The notes under the pieces: model-generated | The model's input: the letters and a program-made list of their open reading frames with translations, nothing else | Told to the model about the DNA's origin: nothing | The model's database searches: none | Shown: piece after piece, positions 3,406 through 10,484 of the stretch | Layout of the letters: every line of letters starts with the position of its first letter | How positions within the stretch are numbered: the first letter of the stretch is position 1 | Position numbers and translations under genes: made by a program | Source: Fischerella sp. | GTDB taxonomy: Bacteria; Cyanobacteriota; Cyanobacteriia; Cyanobacteriales; Nostocaceae | Direction: 5' to 3' | Length of the DNA: 12,421 nucleotides | Assembly: GCA_026419705.1 (NCBI GenBank) | Contig: JANZYY010000097.1 | Location: 1 to 12,421 of the forward strand

Positions 3406-6372
3406 ATGTCCCGAACAACACCTTCCCAGTTGACTTCCGATTCTTCCACCACAACACGTCCCACGTTCATCTTAGTAGATGGACACTCGCTGGCATTTCG
3501 TTCTTACTTCGCTTTCGCCAAGGGGCGAGACGGCGGATTGCGAACCAAGACAGGAATTCCTACCAGCGTATGTTTTGGCTTTTTAAAGTCTCTGCTGGAA
3601 GTAATGACAACCCAACAGCCACAAGCAATGGCGGTGGCGTTTGATTTAGGCTTACCAACCTTCCGCCACGAAGCAGATGATACCTACAAAGCCGATCGCC
3701 CCGGAACACCAGAGGATTTTATTCCTGACTTAAAAAATTTGCACGAATTGTTGGATGCATTCAATCTCAAAATTCTCACAGCCCCTGGTTATGAAGCAGA
3801 TGATGTTTTGGGAACCTTAGCACAAAAGGCTGCTGCAGCTGGATATAGAGTGAAAATTCTGACAGGCGATCGCGATTTATTTCAACTTATCGACCCCGAA
3901 AAAGAAATTAGCGTTTTGTATTTTAGTCCAGATGCGCTGAAGCATTCCACAAATGGCATTACCGAATTTGGTCCAGAACAAGTAAAAGAAAAACTTGGCA
4001 TTTTGCCAACACAAATTGTTGATTTCAAAGCTCTTTGTGGAGATAAATCAGATAATATTCCTGGAGTGAAGGGAATCGGTGAAAAGACTGCGGTACAGTT
4101 GCTAAATACCTATGGTTCCCTAGACCAAATATATACAGCGTTAGACAAAATCAAAGGCGCGACTCGGAAAAAATTAGAAGCCGGCAAAGAAGATGCTGAA
4201 AAATCCCGCTATTTAGCAGCTATTGTTCAAGATGTTCCCTTGGAAGTTGATTTAGAAGAATGTAAATTAAGAGGCTTTGATACCAATATTATTACACCGA
4301 TTTTAGAACACTTAGAGTTCAAAACTTTTTTAAGCAAAATTAATCAACTCCAGGAAAAGTTTGGTGGTAAAGTCCCAGAAAAATCAGCTACAGAAACAAA
4401 GGAAGAAGGTGCCCAAAATCTTACGCTTCTACCCCGTGCAGAGGATGATGATTTGTGGTTTTTCAGTGCAGATGATACAGCCGCAGTTCAACAAAAACTA
4501 CAATCTGAATCTGCGATCGAGCCACACATTGTTGACACAGAAGCCAAATTAACTAAGTTGGTTAATCAGTTGCAAAAATTCACCAATCCGGATGTACCGG
4601 TGGCTTGGGACACAGAAACTAACGGCTTAGAACCCCGAGATGCTGAGTTAGTAGGTATTGGCTGTTGCTGGGGAACAAAACCAGATGAAGTAGCTTATAT
4701 TCCCTTGGGTCATAAAACAGGGGAAAATTTGAATAAAGAAATTGCTCTACAAGCACTACGCCCAATTTTGGAAAGTCCAGATTATCCCAAAACTTTCCAA
4801 AACGCCAAATTTGACCGCTTAGTTTTCAAGTGTCAAGGAATTAACTTAGCAGGGGTGGTATTTGACCCCATGCTAGCAAGTTATGTTCTTAATCCAGATA
4901 ATAGCCATAATTTGAGTGACTTAACTCAAAAATTCTTAGGATTGACAATTAAAAATTATCTAGATTTAGTTCCCAAGGGCAAAACTATAGCTGATATAGA
5001 TATTTCTTCTGTTGCAGATTACTGCGGCTTACAAGTTTTTGCCACATTCCAACTAGTATCAAAATTGCGGGCGGAACTAAAGAAAGTACCAGCTTTAGAG
5101 CGGCTATTAGTGGAAGTGGAGCAGCCGCTAGAAGCTGTTTTGGCGGATATGGAATACCAAGGAATTCGCATCGATACAGCTTATTTAAAGGAACTTTCAC
5201 AGCAATTAGAAACAGATTTAGCTAAGTTAGAACAGCAAGCTTATGATATAGCCGGAGAAAAATTTAACTTGGGTTCGCCCAAACAATTGAGTCAGATATT
5301 GTTTGAAAAATTAAGATTAAGCACTAAACATTCCCGAAAAATCCAAACGGGATATTCTACTGACGCAGCCACTCTGGAAAAATTACGAGAAGTAGATACA
5401 ACAGGCATAATTGATGCCATCATTGAGCATCGTACTCTGGCAAAATTAAAGTCTACATATGTGGATGCACTACCAGCATTAGTGCGTCTAGATACTAAGC
5501 GAGTACATACTGATTTTAACCAAACAGCAACCTCAACTGGTCGGTTATCTTCTTCTAATCCAAATTTACAGAATATTCCCATTCGTACCGCTTTTAGTCG
5601 CCAAATTCGGAAGGCGTTCTTACCAGAACCGGGTTGGTTAATGGTCGCAGCTGATTACTCACAAATTGAGTTAAGAATTTTGGCTCATTTGAGTCAAGAA
5701 CCAGTGTTAGTCGAAGCTTATCAAAACAACGAAGATATTCATACTGTCACGGCGCGGCTGATGTTTGAAAAAGAAAACATAACATCAGATGAAAGACGAA
5801 TAGCAAAAACAATTAACTTTGGCGTAATTTATGGTATGGGTTCGCTAAAGTTTTCGCGTTCTACAGGTGTAGATAAAACACTTGCTAACGAATTTATTAA
5901 GCGATTTAACAAACGCTATTCCAAAGTGTTTGAGTATTTAGAAGGATTGAAAAAAAAGGCGATCGCTCAAGGTTATGTAGAGACAATTCTCGGTCGGCGT
6001 CGTTATTTTGAGTTTACCAGCAACACTCTACGTCAGCTAAAAGGCAGTAACCCAGAAGATATTGACTTGAATAAATTTAAGAATTTGGGTGCTTATGATG
6101 CGGGTTTATTGCGTTCTGCTGCCAACGCCCCCATTCAAGGTTCCAGTGCTGATATTATCAAAATTGCGATGGTAAAACTGCATGAGATCTTGCAGAATTA
6201 CCAGGCGCGGTTATTATTACAAGTTCACGATGAATTAGTGTTTGAAGTTCCCCCAGAGGAATGGGAAGAATTGCAAATACAAATTAAATTGGTGATGGAA
6301 AGTGCGGTGCAGTTGCGGGTACCGCTAGTAGTGGATATACGTGTGGGTGAGAATTGGATGGAAACAAAGTAA
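3406..6372 (+). CDS. polA: DNA polymerase I (5' nuclease, 3'-5' exonuclease-like domain, polymerase)
   Basis: A full-length 988-residue family A polymerase that fills gaps, removes RNA primers and does repair synthesis. Residues about 20-315 are the 5' nuclease (D25; Y129-E-A-D-D133; GDRD around D155/D157; GDKSDN 212-217 followed by the helix-hairpin-helix GVKGIGEKTA). Residues about 370-575 are the proofreading-type domain, with ExoI D402/E404 and ExoII N466/D470. At ExoIII, Tyr539 is followed by Gln543 where an Asp is usual. Residues about 590-988 are the polymerase: motif A at D750, the O-helix R797, K801, F805 and Y809, and motif C at H941-D942-E943. F805 predicts normal discrimination against dideoxynucleotides. 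Length is usual for cyanobacteria. The start at 3406 is preceded by a 17-residue Ser/Thr-rich tail. Confidence 0.97.
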   Translation: MSRTTPSQLTSDSSTTTRPTFILVDGHSLAFRSYFAFAKGRDGGLRTKTGIPTSVCFGFLKSLLEVMTTQQPQAMAVAFDLGLPTFRHEADDTYKADRPGTPEDFIPDLKNLHELLDAFNLKILTAPGYEADDVLGTLAQKAAAAGYRVKILTGDRDLFQLIDPEKEISVLYFSPDALKHSTNGITEFGPEQVKEKLGILPTQIVDFKALCGDKSDNIPGVKGIGEKTAVQLLNTYGSLDQIYTALDKIKGATRKKLEAGKEDAEKSRYLAAIVQDVPLEVDLEECKLRGFDTNIITPILEHLEFKTFLSKINQLQEKFGGKVPEKSATETKEEGAQNLTLLPRAEDDDLWFFSADDTAAVQQKLQSESAIEPHIVDTEAKLTKLVNQLQKFTNPDVPVAWDTETNGLEPRDAELVGIGCCWGTKPDEVAYIPLGHKTGENLNKEIALQALRPILESPDYPKTFQNAKFDRLVFKCQGINLAGVVFDPMLASYVLNPDNSHNLSDLTQKFLGLTIKNYLDLVPKGKTIADIDISSVADYCGLQVFATFQLVSKLRAELKKVPALERLLVEVEQPLEAVLADMEYQGIRIDTAYLKELSQQLETDLAKLEQQAYDIAGEKFNLGSPKQLSQILFEKLRLSTKHSRKIQTGYSTDAATLEKLREVDTTGIIDAIIEHRTLAKLKSTYVDALPALVRLDTKRVHTDFNQTATSTGRLSSSNPNLQNIPIRTAFSRQIRKAFLPEPGWLMVAADYSQIELRILAHLSQEPVLVEAYQNNEDIHTVTARLMFEKENITSDERRIAKTINFGVIYGMGSLKFSRSTGVDKTLANEFIKRFNKRYSKVFEYLEGLKKKAIAQGYVETILGRRRYFEFTSNTLRQLKGSNPEDIDLNKFKNLGAYDAGLLRSAANAPIQGSSADIIKIAMVKLHEILQNYQARLLLQVHDELVFEVPPEEWEELQIQIKLVMESAVQLRVPLVVDIRVGENWMETK

Positions 6373-6417
6373 ATTCAACTGCACTATCAAATGATCGACC
6401 ATGACTGTTTGATTTAG

Positions 6418-6449
6418 AAACTCCTCACAACATTTTTTGTGGAGTTTTT
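6418..6449 (+). terminator. Intrinsic terminator of polA
   Basis: AAACTCC (6418-6424), bulge TC and ACAA pair with TTGT-GGAGTTT (6437-6447) around the loop CATTTT, and the 3' arm merges into TTTTT. It starts 45 nt after the polA stop. The 5' arm contains ACTCCTCACAA, one base off the core of the small RNA Yfr1. Confidence 0.75.
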
Positions 6450-6503
6450 AGAGTTATTTTTGCCAGAGAGAGGTAGCAGCTTATGTAGAACGCAAATCCT
6501 TGT

Positions 6504-6526
6504 AGTTCTTAAATAAGGAACTTTTT
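6504..6526 (+). terminator. Weak second terminator-like hairpin
   Basis: AGTTC (6504-6508) pairs with GAACT (6518-6522) and runs into TTTT. It is a short stem with a bulge, possibly a back-up terminator for polA read-through. Confidence 0.3.
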
Positions 6527-6552
6527 ACAGATGTCACCCTTGGGGAATGCTA

Positions 6553-6585
6553 CGAAACTGCTTTAATAGTTAAAGCCTAGTTTCG
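6553..6585. repeat. Long near-perfect inverted repeat
   Basis: CGAAACT-GCTTTAA (6553-6566), loop TAG, then TTAAAGC-CT-AGTTTCG (6570-6585): 14 bp with a 2-nt bulge. It lies downstream of the minus-strand LapA-like gene and between it and polA. There is no T-run on either strand, so it is probably an mRNA 3'-end stabiliser or a dispersed repeat. Confidence 0.55.
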
Positions 6586-6639
6586 CGAAGTAGAAAACCA
6601 ATCTTACAATCAACCTGATTTTAGTAAGGGGATGTTCCG

Positions 6640-6918
6640 TTAAATATCTTCATCATCGACAAAAAATTCAGCATCGTCTTCATTTGTCGAATTGCTTCGT
6701 TGAGAACCAGCCAAAGCCCATAGAGGTTGTAATAGTGCCATGCCAATCATACCCATACCAGCAAAAAAAGCTAGGACCAAACCCACTGGGATTTGAATTG
6801 ATTGGAAGGTGAGAAATCTCAAGGATACTGGAGTGGCATTTTGGACTGAGAGAAGGGCAACAACCATCACCCAAAAAGCCAGAACCATCGTTGTCAGGAG
6901 AATAGCAAAAGTTTTCAT
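6640..6918 (-). CDS. LapA/DUF1049-family small membrane protein
   Basis: A 92-residue integral membrane protein. Transmembrane helix 1 spans about residues 6-26, followed by the family motif SVQNATPVSLRFL (24-36). Transmembrane helix 2 spans about 44-67 and contains the glycine pattern AGMGMIGMA. The tail (78-92) is strongly acidic and presumably cytosolic. The layout matches the lipopolysaccharide assembly protein A domain; in cyanobacteria the role is unknown, and the E. coli LapA link to LPS synthesis (with LapB) should not be transferred without evidence. No LapB-like TPR gene is nearby. The start at 6918 places helix 1 right at the N-terminus. The gene stands alone, opposite in direction to its neighbours. 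Confidence 0.8.
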   Translation of the reverse strand: MKTFAILLTTMVLAFWVMVVALLSVQNATPVSLRFLTFQSIQIPVGLVLAFFAGMGMIGMALLQPLWALAGSQRSNSTNEDDAEFFVDDEDI

Positions 6919-7093
6919 AGTATTTTCAACTTAACATAAGACAGCCACAGTGCCACAGCATTGATTTGTAGTCCTCAGGACTGCCATTTAGTCGTAAACA
7001 AGAAACAACTCTGTTGCAAAACTTCATGCAGGCAGCCGCAAGCAGCAAACGAGAAGTAGAATAGGGTACATCATAATTTATCTACAACTGGGC

Positions 7094-7157
7094 ACTCCCA
7101 ATCTTGTCTACATCTGGCAGGATGTAGAACACTTTTTATTTAGTCTAGTTTGGGAGT
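7094..7157. repeat. Nested hairpin in the gap upstream of the nuclease gene
   Basis: The outer arms ACTCCCAA (7094-7101) and TTGGGAGT (7150-7157) are exact inverse complements. They enclose CTACATC-tggcag-GATGTAG (7108-7127), which is followed on the plus strand by AACACTTTTTATTT. The inner hairpin plus T-run could act as a terminator for transcripts entering from the left. Confidence 0.45.
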
Positions 7158-7173
7158 AAGAATGGAAATTTAG

Positions 7174-7251
7174 CTAATAGGACTGTTGGAGAGCATTTGC
7201 CAAAATAGGATCGGTAATTTCTGGAGTGGCAAGTCCAGCATAGTCAAGCAT
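7174..7251 (-). pseudogene. Possible gene remnant or very small ORF (25 codons)
   Basis: A minus-strand ATG opens MLDYAGLATPEITDPILAN and ends in QQSY, 25 residues in all. The composition is coding-like but there is no visible ribosome-binding site. A stop lies six codons upstream in frame, so it is either a small protein or the decayed tail of a lost gene. No family is recognised. Confidence 0.2.
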
Positions 7252-7257
7252 ATATTT

Positions 7258-7283
7258 TCGAGGTAACTAGTCGAGGTAACTAG
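7258..7283. repeat. 13-bp tandem duplication
   Basis: TCGAGGTAACTAG occurs twice head to tail (7258-7270 and 7271-7283), and the second copy abuts a HIP1 site. This looks like a recent slippage or small-scale duplication. Confidence 0.7.
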
Positions 7284-7436
7284 CGATCGCCAGTATAACT
7301 TTACCCTCATTCATTTAGGAAAAGTCAACTTACCTGCTATCATCTCTCGCTTTTGTCAGTATCAAATTCTATCTGGTGACGAGTTTGTGTGTAGCTAATA
7401 TTACCTCATCTTATTTTCTCTCACCCTTGTTGAGCA

Positions 7437-8276
7437 ATGTCAACCCCTGTTGGATTTTTCGCCAGCTATCATCTTTGGTCTTTAGTTGCCCCAGCTGTAG
7501 GGCAACAACACTGGCATTGTCAAATGAGACGTGGGTATATTAAAGCACGCCAACACGAACCACATGTCAAAGCACTACTAAAAAAAGTAACAGCTTCTCA
7601 GCGTATTGGCTTACTGGCGCAAAAAGGTATTTATGAGCTTCATTACAACAGAGATCTGTTAAATCAATCAGATGGCGTGGAAAAAGTCGCAGAAATACTA
7701 AAATTAGGTAATTCATCTCATGAAGTTCAACAGCGCGTCCTGCTAATTTTGAAAAAATATCACGATGCTCCATTACTTTCAGGTAAGCGTATTGTCTTAT
7801 TAACTCGTGGTGATGAAGGTTTTCCCAAACCAATTTTAATTGAACAGAAGCATTATTGCTTCCGTTTATATGCAGCTATGGACTGTATTTTTATAGAATC
7901 CTCAGGCAATTTACATATTGTCGATTTCAAAACAGGTAAGTCTGCTTTTGACCGTAGGCAGGCTTTAGTGTATTTGTTAGCTGCTCGTTATCTTTACCCT
8001 AAATATAAAGCTGTGGCTTCCTTTTATAATTTGGAATTTTGTAAAAAATCTGAATTAATTAGTGTTACTAAAGATGAATTAGATTTGATTGAATTTGAAT
8101 TAGCTAATATTGCGCAAAAACACCAACAAGATTTGCATAGATATCAGCAGCATGCTGGTGATTTTAGTCAAATATTTCCACCTAATCCTGGTTATCACTG
8201 CCGCTTTTGTCCATTTAATTCTATCTGCGAATTTTCTGCTTTTAAAGCTTCACAAACCAAAGTTGGTAGTGGTTAA
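7437..8276 (+). CDS. PD-(D/E)XK nuclease, RecB/Cas4-like, with probable Fe-S cluster
   Basis: A 279-residue stand-alone nuclease of the RecB/AddB/Cas4 branch. The catalytic core shows D149 (in YAAMD), then D163-F-K165 in HIVDFKTGK, then Q175-x3-Y179 in RRQALVYLL, the QxxxY motif of this branch. Four cysteines sit as in AddB and Cas4: C28 near the N-terminus, then C255-x2-C258-x5-C264 in GYHCRFCPFNSICEF, a likely 4Fe-4S staple holding the fold together. A metal-dependent DNA exo- or endonuclease role in repair or DNA uptake is inferred; no helicase is fused and no cas genes are nearby, so it is not assigned as Cas4. The ATG at 7437 keeps the N-terminal cysteine region; no strong ribosome-binding site is seen. 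It appears monocistronic. Confidence 0.85.
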   Translation: MSTPVGFFASYHLWSLVAPAVGQQHWHCQMRRGYIKARQHEPHVKALLKKVTASQRIGLLAQKGIYELHYNRDLLNQSDGVEKVAEILKLGNSSHEVQQRVLLILKKYHDAPLLSGKRIVLLTRGDEGFPKPILIEQKHYCFRLYAAMDCIFIESSGNLHIVDFKTGKSAFDRRQALVYLLAARYLYPKYKAVASFYNLEFCKKSELISVTKDELDLIEFELANIAQKHQQDLHRYQQHAGDFSQIFPPNPGYHCRFCPFNSICEFSAFKASQTKVGSG

Positions 8277-8356
8277 TTCGTGGTGTGACAAAACGGCTTT
8301 GTTGCACTATGGCTTGATTGTGGGATGGGCTTCTAGGAGGTGTTTTTTGTCTTGTT

Positions 8357-8390
8357 AGATCCCCCATAACCCCTCCTAAGAAAGGGGAAA
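8357..8390. repeat. GATCCCCC/AGGGG dispersed-repeat fragment
   Basis: GATCCCCC is followed by CCCCT (8370-8374), which can pair with AGGGG (8383-8387). The string resembles a repeat common in filamentous cyanobacterial intergenic DNA. Confidence 0.45.
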
Positions 8391-8421
8391 TTCTCGTTAC
8401 CAGCTTCAACCTGATAACGAG
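8391..8421. repeat. TTCTCGTT-type hairpin repeat
   Basis: CTCGTTA-c-CAG (8393-8403) pairs with CTG-a-TAACGAG (8411-8421): 10 bp with one C/A mismatch and a 7-nt loop. It is the clearest member of the family also seen at 902-930 and, in degenerate form, at 72-104. Confidence 0.6.
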
Positions 8422-8480
8422 GGTAGTGGGCTGCTGTCTGGTGGCTGTTGCAAGTGGTGCAAGATATAAGGAAATGTAAC

Positions 8481-8618
8481 GGACACCTACACCTGCGGCG
8501 TACGTGTCTGGTACTTTCCAAGGAGGATAATCGGAGATCCGAAAATCTAGAATGGCCTCACTTGGGATTTGAAAACAGACCTTAGCCGATCCTCATCGGC
8601 GGCTAGGATGCTCGTACC
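8481..8618. ncRNA. Candidate structured RNA element (branched fold)
   Basis: Several mutually compatible stems are visible. GGACAC/GTGTCT (8481-8508) forms an entry hairpin. GGTAC (8510-8514) with GTACC (8614-8618) closes a larger loop. Inside, CCAAGGAGG (8518-8526) pairs with CCTC-a-CTTGG (8556-8565), and GCCGAT-cctc-ATCGGC (8585-8600) forms a second arm. The result is a three-way-junction-like fold about 110 nt long. No promoter or T-run marks it, and it matches no riboswitch or RNA family I know. It may be a mobile-element remnant rather than a functional RNA. Confidence 0.35.
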
Positions 8619-8673
8619 ACAAAACAATTGATTGCACCATTTAGTAATAATTAACCGTTAACTACTAACTACT

Positions 8674-8741
8674 GTACGGGCGGGTTTAGCCATGATATTT
8701 AGAGGTGAGATGACAAAATTTCTATCAAAACCTGTCCCTAC
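8674..8741. repeat. GGGCGGGTTT palindromic element, MITE-like
   Basis: GTA-c-GGGCGGGTTT (8674-8687) pairs with AAACCTGTCC-c-TAC (8728-8741): 13 pairs including two G-U, around a 40-nt loop. Terminal inverted repeats of this kind (GTACGGGCGGG / CCCGCCCTAC type) resemble a dispersed cyanobacterial repeat. No transposase is present. Confidence 0.5.
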
Positions 8742-8775
8742 TAACCAAGGTACAGACGTGCCATGGCTGATGACC

Positions 8776-8797
8776 AGACGCGCTGTTTGAAGCGTCT
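8776..8797. repeat. AGACGC palindromic repeat
   Basis: AGACGC (8776-8781) pairs with GCGTCT (8792-8797), followed by CTAC. It is related to the palindrome at 1587-1606, which lies inside the DALR gene. It lies 17 nt past the stop of the transglutaminase-like gene. Confidence 0.6.
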
Positions 8798-8813
8798 CTA
8801 CAACTAACAATCA

Positions 8814-10484
8814 TTAAAACGGTGGCAATTCTCCTAGAATCGTAAACCGAATATGATTAATCGCTAATTCACCAATTGAAATATCTTCTTTTGTGAGTCT
8901 TACGCCTTTACTTGTTAGAGTTTCAAAGGGAATTCCTTTGCCAATTTCAATGTGATACCAACACAAGCCCATAAAAAAGCGCGTGGGATAAGGTCCATAA
9001 TTGCCGATATCATCAGGGTTAGATTCCATTGGCAACCAGCCAAAACCTGGTATGTAAAATTCTAGCCAAACATGATTGTAGTCTGGTTGGAGGGGGACGC
9101 CTTGATGTTCTGCATAGGGGGGACATTTGTAGCGTCCGACAGTGCGACAAGCTATACCATTTAAACGGCACAAGGCCAGCAAAACACCTACATATTCTCC
9201 ACAAGAACCAACACCCCGTTCTAAAACTCGATCGGGAGTATCTATATGGGGTTTGATGCCATAGGATAACCGATCGTAGACATAGTTACGAATACTGTAC
9301 ATTTTCCGCAGCAAATTGGTTTCCGTACCAATTGCTTGTTCAGCAGCACGACGGACAATGCTAGTATCCATTGCCAGTTCGTCATCATCAATGAGGTAGC
9401 GACTTTTATATTCTGGTGGTAGTTCGGGAATGTTTTCCACATCTGAGGGAGTGAGGCGATATTTAATACCTCGGACTTCCAACACGGCTTTCCAGCCAAA
9501 GATGTGCCGTTCGCCAGGAGCAAGGACATCAAATTTAAATACTGCTACCCGTTGCCCATCGATCGCTTCTTCTGTAAAAGGCAGCCCAATGTGTTCAACG
9601 TGTTTCACTTTTTGGCGATCGGTGTCACTGGGTAGGGCAATGCGCCATTCTAACTCTTGTAAGTAAACTTCTTCAAGAGGTGAAATTTCCTCCACATAAG
9701 ACATTTCGATGAGATAGCCATTCGAGAGGGCGTAGTGCTTTTCTGGGTAGTAACGATAGTGGAGTGGATGAATGAAAGTGCGATCGCGGTAGGTTAATTC
9801 GTGGTTTGGGTCAGCATTTGGGTTATCACGAATATAAGGTTCTTCAGAAGCATAGGCGACGTAGAGAGTTTGTCGGCCTGTTTGCCCATCCGTCTTTACT
9901 GCGATACCTGTAGGAGATTCAAACGGTGTTAGCACGCTAAATTGAACTTCTCCAGTCGCTCTGTCTATACAGTAAACAGTTTGTTCTGTGTTGTCGCAAG
10001 CCCAAAGGATTTCTTCGGTTACAGCTAAATTTTCCACCCCTACTCCAGGGGCATAAAATCTGGTAATTTCTTTGCGCGTATTGCGGTCAAAAATCAGAAT
10101 ATCTCCCAATTTTTGGCAACTGACATAGATGGTTGATTCCCAAACAGCAATTCCATTCGCAGGGTAAGGTAAGGTAACAAAATGTTCCAAACCCAAAGAA
10201 GATAATTTACACAAATAAACATTGTTGCCCCTTGTGACCCAAAGGGTATCTTCCCAAATAGCCAAACCTGTTACTTCTGCAAATTCTCTGCTTTGGTGAG
10301 GATTAATGATTTTGGTGTTATCAGTGGAAGGGTCTATTTGCAGCAGATACCCTTTAGAAGAGTCAATCGCAATCAGGGTATCCTGGAAGAAAGCGATACC
10401 GCCCAAAACGGCAGCACCGATTGGTCGAATTGTCTTTTGCTCAAACATCTGGCTAGCGGTCAAACTGGGAAGAGCAAAACTCAT
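8814..10484 (-). CDS. Beta-propeller/transglutaminase-like domain protein
   Basis: A 556-residue protein in two halves. Residues about 20-235 contain repeated strand patterns with regular spacing (GGIAFFQDTLIAID, GLAIWEDTLWV, GIAVWESTIYVS, NLAVTEEILWACD, GIAVKTDGQ...LYVA), typical of an NHL/YncE-like beta-propeller. Residues about 255-345 look like a beta-sandwich linker. Residues about 375-500 are a transglutaminase-like (papain-fold) domain: C428 in GVGSCGEY and H471 in YNHVWLEFYIPGFGW. The third triad position reads PMESNPDD, so it is Glu487 or a following Asp instead of the common PVDP. No signal peptide is apparent, so it is probably cytosolic. A protease or amidase-type thiol activity is inferred; the partner is unknown. 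It stands alone, convergent with the nuclease gene and divergent from the ATPase gene. Confidence 0.85.
   Translation of the reverse strand: MSFALPSLTASQMFEQKTIRPIGAAVLGGIAFFQDTLIAIDSSKGYLLQIDPSTDNTKIINPHQSREFAEVTGLAIWEDTLWVTRGNNVYLCKLSSLGLEHFVTLPYPANGIAVWESTIYVSCQKLGDILIFDRNTRKEITRFYAPGVGVENLAVTEEILWACDNTEQTVYCIDRATGEVQFSVLTPFESPTGIAVKTDGQTGRQTLYVAYASEEPYIRDNPNADPNHELTYRDRTFIHPLHYRYYPEKHYALSNGYLIEMSYVEEISPLEEVYLQELEWRIALPSDTDRQKVKHVEHIGLPFTEEAIDGQRVAVFKFDVLAPGERHIFGWKAVLEVRGIKYRLTPSDVENIPELPPEYKSRYLIDDDELAMDTSIVRRAAEQAIGTETNLLRKMYSIRNYVYDRLSYGIKPHIDTPDRVLERGVGSCGEYVGVLLALCRLNGIACRTVGRYKCPPYAEHQGVPLQPDYNHVWLEFYIPGFGWLPMESNPDDIGNYGPYPTRFFMGLCWYHIEIGKGIPFETLTSKGVRLTKEDISIGELAINHIRFTILGELPPF

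Larger units (their letters stand above)
6919..7436. other. Long intergenic region with small structured elements
   Basis: About 520 bp without a convincing gene. It holds an AGTCCT-c-AGGACT palindrome (6970-6982), a nested hairpin (7094-7157), a 25-codon minus-strand open frame (7174-7251) and a 13-bp tandem duplication (7258-7283) running into a HIP1 octamer (7283-7290). A plus-strand promoter for the nuclease gene must lie in the last 150 bp, but no good -35/-10 pair stands out. Confidence 0.5.
8277..8813. other. Repeat-rich intergenic region
   Basis: About 540 bp between the 3' ends of two convergent genes (nuclease and transglutaminase-like). No gene is seen. It is packed with small foldable elements, listed separately: a CCCCT/AGGGG element, a TTCTCGTT hairpin, a branched structured segment, a GGGCGGGTTT palindromic element and a GACGC palindrome. 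Confidence 0.6.

Noticed and set aside
5292..5582. Open frames antisense to polA
   Set aside because: The polA protein is conserved throughout this region; the antisense frames show no family features.
8295..8307. GGCTTTGTTGCAC, resembling the terminal repeat of an insertion sequence; also CTCTGTTGCAAAACTT near 7009
   Set aside because: Neither has a matching inverted partner, target-site duplication or transposase fragment nearby.
8110..8358. Plus-strand open frame overlapping the end of the nuclease gene
   Set aside because: It is out of frame with a coding region that carries the Fe-S cysteines, and its product is low-complexity hydrophobic.
9029..9666. Plus-strand open frames inside the transglutaminase-like gene
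   Set aside because: They are antisense to the catalytic and linker domains and have no recognisable protein features.
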